64,000 bases of DNA from Egaibacter danicus (GTDB taxonomy: Bacteria; Pseudomonadota; Gammaproteobacteria; Burkholderiales; Burkholderiaceae_C): assembly GCA_016707075.1 (NCBI GenBank), contig JADJII010000005.1, positions 248,001 through 312,000 of the forward strand, in the 5' to 3' direction. This document shows, in pieces, positions 56,918-64,000 of this stretch; within the stretch, counting starts at the first letter, position 1; every line of letters begins with the position of its first letter. The notes under the pieces are model-generated. The model was not told the DNA's origin and searched no databases. It saw only the letters and a program-made list of their open reading frames with translations. The translations under genes were made by a program, and so were the position numbers.

Positions 56918-57291
56918 GGGATGGATTGAGTTGAAGGCGGAACTTGATGTGAACTTGTGAAATGACGGCTAAGTGCTTGATCTGTAAGTGCTTTAGCATG
57001 CATCCAAGGTTTCTGTGGATAACTTTGTTGATATGTTGTCGCCGGTCGCGCTGAGCCCTTGTAAATCAACGGTTTCGCTGAAATGCCCGCAAAAAAAGCA
57101 AAGTTTAAAACCTATATAAATCAACAACTTGGCGTCGCTATGGGTTTTGTAGCAGGTCACACATCTGTCACATACGACTTGCGCACCGCAACAAAAATTT
57201 TGTGCATAAGTCAATACCCACTGACATATTTAACGAAAAAGTCTGCTAAGGCTTCAGCCGCAAAATGAAATGCCGATAAGCCGCGTTCAGC
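56918..57291. other. AT-rich priA-hemE gap with two DnaA-box sequences
   Basis: No convincing gene is present. TGTGGATAA (57014-57022) and TGTGCATAA (57201-57209) match the DnaA box TTATNCACA on the complementary strand, both in the same orientation and 187 nt apart. Between them are AT-rich stretches and two copies of TAAATCAAC (57062-57070 begins the first; 57118-57126 the second). An ORF of 61 codons at 57083-57268 has no recognisable features. Confidence 0.4.
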
Positions 57292-58407
57292 CTATTTGCG
57301 CTGCTGTGCCGAGTAAGCATGCACGGCGTCTACCAGCACTGCTACGTTTTCAGGAGGAGTGTGCTGGCTGATGCCGTGCCCCAGGTTGAAAATATGCGTC
57401 GAACCGGTGGCGTTGGCGTCGGTTTTGGGGGCCTTGAAGGGCGTCCCAAAGCTGTCCAGCACCTTGTGAACCTCGGTTTTGATCTGTTCCGGGGCCGCAA
57501 ACAGCACATTCGGGTCGATATTGCCCTGCAGGGCCTTGCTGCCACCGACCATGGCACGCGCCTTGCCCAGGTTCACGGTCCAGTCCAGTCCCAGCACGTC
57601 ACAGTCGAGTTCACCCATCTCGGAGAGCCACAGCCCGCCACCCTTGGTGAAGACGATGCGCGGAATGCGCACGCCGTTGTGCTCTTTTTTAACCTGCGCC
57701 AGCACCCGCGTTGTATAGGCCATGCTGAACGCCTGAAACGCGCCGTCGGCCAGCACGCCGCCCCAGCTGTCAAAGATCATCACGGCCTGCGCGCCAGCGT
57801 CGATCTGCGCGTTCAGGTAGGCGGCCACGGCGTCGGCGTTTACCGCCAGCATCCGGTGCATCAGGTCGGGGCGGCTGTACAGCATGGTTTTGACCAGCCG
57901 GTAATCGTCAGAGCCCGCGCCTTCCACCATGTAACACGACAGCGTCCACGGGCTGCCCGAGAAGCCGATCAGCGGCACGCGGCCGTTCAATGCCTTGCGG
58001 ATGGAGGTGACGGCGTCAAACACATAGCGCAGCTTGTCCATGTCCGGCACCGCCAGCTTCGCCACCGCGGCTTCATCGCGTACCGGGTGGGCAAACTTCG
58101 GGCCTTCGCCCAAGGCGAATGACAGGCCCAGGCCCATGGCGTCGGGTACGGTGAGGATGTCGCTGAACAAAATGGCGGCATCCAGCGGGTATCGCTCCAG
58201 CGGCTGCAGCGTCACTTCGGTGGCGTAGTCGGTGTTGGTGGCCAGACCCATGAAGCTGCCAGCCTTGGCGCGGGTGGCACGGTATTCGGGCAAATAGCGC
58301 CCGGCCTGGCGCATCAGCCAGACGGGGGTGTGGTCAGTGGCTTGGCGCAGGCAGGCGCGCAAAAAGCTGTCGTTCTGGAGGGGTGCGAAGCTGGATGGGG
58401 TACTCAT
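57292..58407 (-). CDS. hemE: Uroporphyrinogen decarboxylase
   Basis: HemE removes four acetate carboxyl groups from uroporphyrinogen III to give coproporphyrinogen III in heme synthesis. It has 371 residues with the N-terminal signature PVWLMRQAGRYLPEYRATR (catalytic Arg region), ILFSDILTVPDAMGLGL (conserved Asp), GFSGSPWTLSCYMVEG and the IFDSWGG motif. The C-terminal FNLGHGISQHTPPENV is intact. It is upstream of the AT-rich gap before priA. Confidence 0.96.
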   Translation of the reverse strand: MSTPSSFAPLQNDSFLRACLRQATDHTPVWLMRQAGRYLPEYRATRAKAGSFMGLATNTDYATEVTLQPLERYPLDAAILFSDILTVPDAMGLGLSFALGEGPKFAHPVRDEAAVAKLAVPDMDKLRYVFDAVTSIRKALNGRVPLIGFSGSPWTLSCYMVEGAGSDDYRLVKTMLYSRPDLMHRMLAVNADAVAAYLNAQIDAGAQAVMIFDSWGGVLADGAFQAFSMAYTTRVLAQVKKEHNGVRIPRIVFTKGGGLWLSEMGELDCDVLGLDWTVNLGKARAMVGGSKALQGNIDPNVLFAAPEQIKTEVHKVLDSFGTPFKAPKTDANATGSTHIFNLGHGISQHTPPENVAVLVDAVHAYSAQQRK

Positions 58408-58449
58408 CCGGCAATTGTCGCAGGTGGCCGGCGCTGCCCGGCCCGGCTT

Positions 58450-58809
58450 TCAGCGGGCGTGCCGGACTTCCAGAATTTCCTGGTCAATGGCGTCGCGATA
58501 GGCGCGTGCATCCCGCTGCGCCAGGTGCAGCAGAATTTTTGCGGCATGGGCGGACACCCCGCGGTTGAGCACAAAGCTGACCAGCACCAGACCCAAACCC
58601 CACCAGGTGCTGCCCGAGAGTGCCAGCAACACACCAATGGCTGACATGGGCATGCTGATGGCAACGATAAACAGACGCTGGCGGACGTATTTGCGTGCCT
58701 TGACCGGGTTGACGATCAGCCGGTAATGGCCGGCGGGCAGGCCCCGGCAAAAATCGGCGTGTGACACCTCGATGGGGTCAATCGTCTCGTCTGGCGAGGT
58801 GGAGGTCAT
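58450..58809 (-). CDS. Small two-helix membrane protein, uncharacterised
   Basis: 119 residues, not recognised. A polar N-terminus (PAGHYRLIVNPVKARKYVRQRLF) precedes two close hydrophobic segments (IVAISMPMSAIGVLLALSG and WWGLGLVLVSFVLNRGVSA), then a helical tail rich in Ala, His and Arg. It sits 16 nt after the CoA-binding gene and 42 nt before hemE on the same strand, so it may be co-transcribed with them. Confidence 0.6.
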   Translation of the reverse strand: MTSTSPDETIDPIEVSHADFCRGLPAGHYRLIVNPVKARKYVRQRLFIVAISMPMSAIGVLLALSGSTWWGLGLVLVSFVLNRGVSAHAAKILLHLAQRDARAYRDAIDQEILEVRHAR

Positions 58810-58825
58810 GGGGCTTGTAGCGCTG

Positions 58826-59234
58826 CTAGCGGCTTTGACGGCGATGCTCGATCAGCAGGCATTTGTTCTGCACAACCTGCAAGCCCGCCGATTCGGCTTT
58901 GGCGGCTGCTTCGGCATGCTCAATTCCAAGTTGCAGCCAGACGGCTTTGGCGCCGATGGCAATGGCGTCGTCCACGACTGGCGGCACATCGGCGCTGTTG
59001 CGAAACACGTTCACCAGATCAATGTGCTCGTGTCTGGCCGCCTCCAGCAGGGAGGGGTAAACCTTTTCGCCCAGGATCTCGCTTGTCAGCGCAGCCGGGT
59101 TAACGGGCACGATGCGGTAGCCATGCGCCTGCATGTATTCGGATACCTCGTGGCTGTCGCGATGGGGCTTGGGGCTCAGGCCCACCAGCGATGGTCTTGA
59201 AGTTGTCGAGGATGCGGGAGATGGTGTCCGTCAT
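58826..59234 (-). CDS. CoA-binding domain protein (YccU type), frameshifted in this sequence
   Basis: The family has a Rossmann CoA-binding fold. The start ATG at 59234 gives MTDTISRILDNFKTIA; then the frame is lost at 59184-59190, where GCT-GGTGGG replaces the expected GCTGTGGTGGG. Adding two bases restores TIAVVGLSPKPHRDSHEV and a 136-residue protein of normal length. The downstream part (MQAHGYRIVPVNPA; EKVYPSLLEAARHEHIDLVNVFRNSADVPPVVDDAIAIGAKAVWLQLGIEHAEAAAKAESAGLQVVQNKCLLIEHRR) is intact. A truncated protein could start from the internal ATG at 59185. Confidence 0.82.
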
Positions 59235-59280
59235 GGATTCAATTTTACCGGGCCATGCGGTTTCGGCCTCTGGGGCCTGT

Positions 59281-61498
59281 TTACAGCCGCGCCAGCACGG
59301 CGCGAACTTCGTCCACGCTCAAAATTTCCGACAGCACCACGGGTGTGTTGCCGGCTTTGTAGAACACATAAACCGGCACGCCATTGCGGCCCAGTTGTTG
59401 CAGGGCTGCGGTGATGGCGGGGTCACGCCGGGTCCAGTCGGCGCGCAGCAAAACCACTTTTTTGGCATCCAGATCGGCCAGAACATCTTTGTTGGATAGC
59501 GTGGTTTTCTTGTTGTACTGGCAGGTGACGCACCAGGCGGCGGTGAAGTCCACGAATACAGGTTGACCGGTCGCCAGAATCTGGTCCACGCGCCCTGGCT
59601 CCCAGGGTTGCCAGCCGTTTTGTGAGCCGCCGGCCTGTGTTGCAGGCAGATTGTCCATGGGTTTGATGACATTTTGGCCAATAGCCCCCGTCAACAGTAC
59701 GAGAGCAGCTATTGAAATAGTAGCAACCACCACCCGTGCCCGACCTCTCAGCGTCAATGACCAGATCACAAAAGTCAATGCCACCAGCAGCGCCAGCAGC
59801 GCACCCGCCCCGTCGATGCCACTTTGCTGGCCCAGCACCCACACCAGCCAGGCCACGGTGGCAAACATGGGAAAGGCCATGAATTTTTTGAACGTGTCCA
59901 TCCATGCGCCCGGGCGGGGCAGCGCACGCGCGATGGCGGGCACCAGACTGGCCGCCAGATAAGGCGCGCCAGCCCCAGGCCGATGGTGGCAAAAATCAGC
60001 AGCGCCTGCATGGCGGGCAGGCCGATGGCAAAGCCGAGTGACGCCCCTATGAACGGCGCCGTGCAGGGCGAAGCCACGGCCACGGCCAGCACGCCAGACA
60101 AAAACGAATCAACCACCGGATGCCGGGCCTGCAGCGTGGCCAGCCCGGACGGCAGCATCTGCCCGAGTTCGAACAGGCCAAACAGGTTCAGGCCGATCAC
60201 CGTGAACAGCGTTGCCAGCACGGCCACCACGGCGGGTGACTGCAGCTGAAAGCCCCAGCCCAGTCCTTCACCCGCGGCACGCAAGCCCAGCATCAGCGCA
60301 CCCAGTGCCACAAAGCTCAACACCACGCCGGCGGTGTAGGCCACGCCGCTGACGGCGTGCGCCCGCTTGTCATTGGCATGCCGGGTGAAGCCCACTACCT
60401 TGATGGCCAGCACGGGAAACACGCAGGGCATCAGGTTCAGGATAAGGCCGCCCAGCAGCGCGCCCGCCAGCGCGGCCCACAAGGTCAGACTGGAAGCGAC
60501 GGGCTGGCTGGAGGAGCCTGCCGCGTTGCTGTTCAAAGCGCTTTGCAGGGCGGGCGACACACCAGCCACCGGTGCCACTGCGGGCCAGGTTCCAGCCACG
60601 GTCAGTTCGGCCCGATAGCCCAGGCGCTGCCCGTTCACATCAGCCGCCAGCACCACGGGCATGACAGCGGGGCTGTTCAGCCGTTGCGAAGACAGCGGCA
60701 GCGTGGCATTCCACACGGCGCCCTGCCAGCTTTGCGCGGGAACGGCGGCCGTCTCAATCACTTCAGGTGTCTCGGGGAACACCTCCAGCGTCTTGCCCTG
60801 CAAGGCAGCGGGCAGCCCGGCCACCTTCAGCTTGATGGCTGTGCCGTCAATCGTCACGCTGCTGCCGGGCGTGGCCCCGGCGGCACCCGCCACGGCTTTG
60901 GGTTGGGCATCCAATGCAGCCTGAAACGCGCTGGCATTGAGCGCCGTGGAGCCCTTCACCGGAATCTTCAGTGCAAATTCGCCTTCTTCGGGAATGCATT
61001 CCGTTTGCAGACCAGCCAGGCCGCCTTGAGCTTGACCTCGATGTCGCCCGACAGCAGGGGCGCCTTGAACGCCGGGGTGATGGTCAGCGGCACCGGTAGC
61101 AGCACCGTACCCTCAAAGCCGTAGTTGGCCAGCGTACCGATGGGTATCTTTTTAGGCAGCGGCCAGGCAATGTCGCCCGCTGTCACGCCCGCGGGCAGCG
61201 TCCATTGCAACTGCGTGGGCTGGCCGGAATCACCCGAGTTTTTCCAGTAGGTGTGCCACTGGGGCTTGTGGGCGAGTTGCAGGCCGACCCAGACCCTGTT
61301 GCCCGCGGCGTCATTCGCGTCCGCAACCACGCCCTGCGGCGCATGGGCCATCAGTTCGGCACGCACCTGTTCGGTGGTAACAACTGATTTTGCAGAATTA
61401 CTCGAGCCAAATTGGGCTCTAGCCCCCGTCGATAGTGTGCAGGCAGCTATGAAAAAAATAGCGAAAAACGCGCGCAATGGATTGGTGGACGAAATCAT
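59281..61498 (-). CDS. dsbD: Thiol:disulfide interchange protein DsbD, two frameshifts in this sequence
   Basis: DsbD moves electrons from cytoplasmic thioredoxin to periplasmic disulfide isomerases and cytochrome c maturation. Repaired length is about 739 residues: signal peptide, N-terminal periplasmic domain (HKPQWHTYWKNSGDSGQPT), eight-segment membrane domain with redox cysteines in MPCVFPVLAIKV and SPCTAPFIG, and a C-terminal thioredoxin domain with WCVTC. Frame breaks occur at 61004-61006 (one A missing in VCKTECIPEEGE) and at 59965/59966 (one T missing in LGLALPYLAASL). Two dispersed repeats encode parts of the signal peptide and of the last membrane region. Confidence 0.88.
59670..59727 (-). 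repeat. Dispersed element copy R5, in frame inside dsbD (membrane segment)
   Basis: Minus strand: GTTGCTACTATTTCAATAGCT, GCTCTCGTA, TTGACGGGGGCTATTGGCC, AAAATG. It encodes ATISIAALVLLTGAIGQN, part of a hydrophobic segment between the DsbD membrane core and the thioredoxin domain. Confidence 0.75.
61408..61465 (-). repeat. Dispersed element copy R6, in frame inside dsbD (signal peptide)
   Basis: Minus strand: TTCGCTATTTTTTTCATAGCT, GCCTGCACA, TCGACGGGGGCTAGAGCCC, AATTTG. It encodes AIFFIAACTLSTGARAQF, that is, the hydrophobic core and the probable cleavage site (ARA-Q) of the DsbD signal peptide. Confidence 0.75.
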
Positions 61499-61517
61499 GT
61501 GTCGGTGGGAGGGCGGA

Positions 61518-61856
61518 TCAGCCGATAAGTTCCTGCCCGGCGGTCTGCGTGAACACGGCGGGCAGTTTGGTGGGCGCCTTGATGCGCAGTTGCTTGTTCA
61601 CATTTTCGCGCCCAAACACCACCTCGATGTGCGATACCGGCACGCCAAACAGTGGCGCCAGAAACCGCACCATGTGGTCCGTGGCCTTGCCCGCCTGCGG
61701 CGCGGCGGTCACGCTGACCTTGAGCTGCGTGCCCTTGGGCTTGCCAATCGCGTCGCGGCCGCTGGCAGGTTTGCCCAGAATGTTCACGATCAGCACATCA
61801 CCTTCCCAGGCAAAGAAGGAGTCGCCTGTGGCGTTGCGGATGCGGGGCGCGGTCAT
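61518..61856 (-). CDS. YggU/DUF167-family protein
   Basis: 112 residues of the small DUF167 (YggU) alpha/beta fold: VTAAPQAGKATDHMVRFLAPLFGVPVSHIEVVFGRENVNKQLRI, with the conserved KANxx(L)xxFLA-like helix. Function is unknown despite known structures. It lies just downstream of dsbD's start region on the minus strand and divergent from the radical SAM gene, with 17 nt between the starts. Confidence 0.85.
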   Translation of the reverse strand: MTAPRIRNATGDSFFAWEGDVLIVNILGKPASGRDAIGKPKGTQLKVSVTAAPQAGKATDHMVRFLAPLFGVPVSHIEVVFGRENVNKQLRIKAPTKLPAVFTQTAGQELIG

Positions 61857-61873
61857 GCTTCGATAATACCGGG

Positions 61874-63421
61874 ATGCCCGCCATCATCCTGTGCACCCTG
61901 AACGCGAAATACATCCACGCGTCGCTGGGCTTGCGCTACCTGCTGGCGAACATGGGTGACTTGCGCGCGCAGACGGCGTTGCGCGAGTTCACGATTGCGC
62001 GCAACGCACAGGACGTGGTCGCCGAACTGCTTCAGATGGAAGATGTGCAGATCATCGGTTTTGGTGTGTACATCTGGAACGTCACGCAGACGTGCGAAGT
62101 GGTGCGACTGCTCAAGCAACAGCGGCCTGACATCAAGATTGTGCTCGGTGGCCCCGAGGTCAGCCACGAGGTGAATGAGCAGGAAATTGTGTGGATGGCT
62201 GACCACGTGATCACCGGCTGGGGCGATGTGAGTTTTCCCAAACTGTGTCGCGCGTTGCTGCACGGACCGCAACCGCTGATGAAAGTCATCGCCGGTGAAC
62301 AGCCCCCGCTGGACCAGATCACGCTGCCTTATGCCGAATACACCGACGCTGATCTGGCACATCGCCTGCTGTATGTCGAGGCCTCGCGTGGCTGTCCGTT
62401 CAAGTGCGAGTTTTGTCTGAGTTCGCTGGATAAAACCGCCTGGGCGTTTGATCTGGACGTGTTTCTGGTGGAACTGGACACGCTGTACCGGCGCGGAGCC
62501 CGTAACTTCAAGTTTGTGGATCGCACATTCAATTTGAAGATTGATGCGTCGCTGCGGATTCTGCAGTTTTTTCTGGATCGCCTGTCTGACACTGATGTCG
62601 CACCAGACCTGTTTGTGCATTTCGAAGTCATTCCCGATCACCTGCCGGATCGGCTCAAGGACATGATCGCCCAGTTCCCGCCGGGCGTACTGCAGTTTGA
62701 GGTGGGCATTCAGAGCTTCAACGTCGAGGTGCAGCAACGCATTTCGCGCAGACAGGACAACGACAAGACCGTGATTAACCTGAAGTGGCTGGTGAATGAG
62801 TCCAACGCACATCTGCACACCGATCTGATCTTTGGACTGCCCGGCGAAACGCTGGAGAGCTTTGCCGCCGGGTTCGACCGCCTGTATGCGCTTCAACCCC
62901 ACGAAATCCAGTTGGGCATCTTGAAGCGCCTGCGTGGCACGCCCATCGCACGCCACACCGCCGAATACGGCATGGTCTATGACGTCCAGCCGCCTTACAC
63001 CGTGCAGCAGACCGGCGCGGTGATGCGTGACGACGTGCAGCGCTTCACCCGGCTCGCGCGGTATTGGGATCTGGTCGCCAACTCGGGCCGGTTCAGCCGG
63101 ACGCTGGCACTGCTGATGCAGGGCCCATTCGCGTTTCAGGCCTTCCTGGATTTTTCAGGTTGGCTATGGCAAACCACCGGCAAGACCAGTGGCCTGACGC
63201 CTGAGGACCTGGTGGATGCACTGTTTGACTACCTCACAGTGACCATGCACCGCGATCCGCAAGCTACGCGCGAAGCGCTGCTGGCTGACTACCGGCAAAG
63301 TGGCGCTCGCGCCAGCCCCGGCGCGCTACAGGGGCTGTTGCAGCAACGAACCATGGCCGGCAAACCTGGGGTGAGCCTTCTGACGCGGCGACAGGAGCAG
63401 CATGCGGCCAAGGGCTTCTGA
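61874..63421 (+). CDS. B12-binding-domain radical SAM protein (DUF4080 type)
   Basis: 515 residues. The N-terminal cobalamin-binding-like domain (about 1-130, TLNAKYIHASLGLRYLLANMG; KIVLGGPEVSHE) is followed by a radical SAM domain with the [4Fe-4S] motif CPFKCEFC and later GIQSFNVEVQQRISR and FGLPGETLESF, then a C-terminal DUF4080-like region. The family members act on unknown substrates, often in tRNA/rRNA methylthiolation-like or lipid reactions. There is no clear functional partner in the window: the neighbours are YggU (divergent) and a cupin-like gene. The assignment of class is firm; the substrate is open. Confidence 0.88.
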   Translation: MPAIILCTLNAKYIHASLGLRYLLANMGDLRAQTALREFTIARNAQDVVAELLQMEDVQIIGFGVYIWNVTQTCEVVRLLKQQRPDIKIVLGGPEVSHEVNEQEIVWMADHVITGWGDVSFPKLCRALLHGPQPLMKVIAGEQPPLDQITLPYAEYTDADLAHRLLYVEASRGCPFKCEFCLSSLDKTAWAFDLDVFLVELDTLYRRGARNFKFVDRTFNLKIDASLRILQFFLDRLSDTDVAPDLFVHFEVIPDHLPDRLKDMIAQFPPGVLQFEVGIQSFNVEVQQRISRRQDNDKTVINLKWLVNESNAHLHTDLIFGLPGETLESFAAGFDRLYALQPHEIQLGILKRLRGTPIARHTAEYGMVYDVQPPYTVQQTGAVMRDDVQRFTRLARYWDLVANSGRFSRTLALLMQGPFAFQAFLDFSGWLWQTTGKTSGLTPEDLVDALFDYLTVTMHRDPQATREALLADYRQSGARASPGALQGLLQQRTMAGKPGVSLLTRRQEQHAAKGF

Positions 63422-63491
63422 CAAACCAGTTTGGCAAGGTTGCCATAATTCACCGGTTTGACATCGAATCAACAAGTGGGGAGGCAGGCAC

Positions 63492-64000
63492 ATGGCGCAG
63501 GCAACCGTGAACAAGGCAACTGTCAATGACGACTGGCGCCGCTGGATTGCCGAAAACCTGTCACTCGGCGGCGACCCGCAAGGGCTTTTCGACATTCTGG
63601 TGGCCAACGGTGTTGCGGAATCAGAAGCTGCGCATGAAATGGGGCTTGCACTTGCGAGCCCCTACATTCTCGGCGCACGGCAGGCAGCCGGACGATTAAG
63701 CAACCGGTTGAAAAAACACGATTGGGTGCTGGATATTCACCGTGTGCTGAACCGGCAGGACCCTCAAGGGGCGGTGATTGAGCGTCGGCATCAATTGACG
63801 AGGGATGAGTTTTATCAAAACTATTACCTGCGCAACAAGCCCGTCATCATCACCGGCATGCTGGAAGATTGGCCAGCACGAACCAAATGGAGCCTGGCAT
63901 ATCTGAAAGAGCAGTTTGGTGACCGCGAAGTTCAGGTGCAGATGGGCCGCAACCAGGACACGGCGTATGAAATCAAGTCGGACCAGTTTCGCAAGTTGAT
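63492..64000 (+). CDS. Cupin-like (JmjC/Cupin_8) domain protein, N-terminal part only
   Basis: The gene starts at ATG 63492, preceded by GGGGAGG (63478-63484), and runs off the right edge after about 169 residues. An N-terminal helical region (WRRWIAENLSLGGDPQGLFDILVANGVAESEAAHEM) precedes RDEFYQNYYLRNKPVIITGMLEDWPA and TKWSLAYLKEQFGDREVQVQMG. That pattern opens Cupin_8/JmjC-like Fe(II)/2-oxoglutarate hydroxylases. The metal ligands would lie beyond the window. Confidence 0.75.
   Translation, partial: MAQATVNKATVNDDWRRWIAENLSLGGDPQGLFDILVANGVAESEAAHEMGLALASPYILGARQAAGRLSNRLKKHDWVLDIHRVLNRQDPQGAVIERRHQLTRDEFYQNYYLRNKPVIITGMLEDWPARTKWSLAYLKEQFGDREVQVQMGRNQDTAYEIKSDQFRKL

Noticed and set aside
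57083..57268. 61-codon ORF in the priA-hemE gap as a gene
   Set aside because: It has no Shine-Dalgarno sequence or recognisable features and lies in AT-rich sequence with DnaA boxes.
59250..59280. A GGGGCC...GAGGCCGAAA stretch between dsbD and the CoA-binding gene as a further element copy
   Set aside because: Only a short piece like the right block is present; the palindrome and ACGCA block are missing.

Overview
The window looks like a chromosomal segment of a betaproteobacterium of the Burkholderiales, most likely Comamonadaceae (Rhodoferax/Polaromonas-like; the genus is a guess). The basis is the gene order tRNA-Tyr/Gly/Thr-tuf-tRNA-Trp-secE-nusG-rplKAJL-rpoBC, the trpE-trpG-trpD-trpC region with a fused FbpB-type permease nearby, the rsmB-DUF4390-ntrY/ntrX group, and the protein sequences themselves.

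Layout. 1-467: start of a membrane sensor running off the left edge. 0.8-12 kb: tryptophan genes (trpE, trpG, trpD, trpC) interleaved with a threonine aldolase, a LysE-type exporter, a ferric-iron-type ABC importer on the other strand and an inositol-monophosphatase-like gene; then ung. 12.9-26.9 kb: tRNA, translation and transcription core genes, ending in a strong rpoC terminator. 26.9-32.5 kb: LemA-like protein, rsmB, a DUF4390 protein, an NtrY-like kinase and a short NtrX-like regulator, then tRNA-Phe. 32.6-33.9 kb: an AT-rich PIN-toxin/antitoxin pair. 33.9-37.3 kb: pldA and rep. 37.5-54.7 kb: an accessory envelope region. It holds a DUF2202 lipoprotein, a glycine-zipper lipoprotein, a CPBP intramembrane protease with two large secreted proteins that share a GGGC...DPVLP...RRLRR tail, a LVIVD-repeat lipoprotein, an FNR-type regulator, an AEC transporter, a DUF2892 fusion protein, and an operon for a MacB/LolCDE-like ABC transporter, a LolA-like carrier, an outer-membrane barrel and a DedA protein. 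54.8-64 kb: priA, hemE, a CoA-binding protein, dsbD, a YggU protein, a B12/radical-SAM enzyme and the start of a cupin-like protein.

Three things stand out. (1) A dispersed element of about 57 bp occurs seven times, plus one partial copy. All eight copies point in the direction of transcription of the genes they touch. Four lie inside genes (LysE-type exporter, priA, dsbD twice), all in the same reading frame, and two supply the ribosome-binding site of the next gene. (2) The accessory region carries five FNR-type boxes, four at the spacing expected for class I or class II promoters, around a gene for an FNR-family regulator with an altered cysteine set. (3) Two surface-protein genes with nearly identical sorting tails lie beside a glutamic-type intramembrane protease gene, which fits a JDVT-CTERM-like sorting system.

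Six small indels interrupt five otherwise well-conserved genes (tuf, both tail-bearing proteins, the CoA-binding gene, and dsbD twice). Several lie in short homopolymers, so consensus errors are a serious possibility, and each is described as a frameshift in this sequence rather than as a proven pseudogene.
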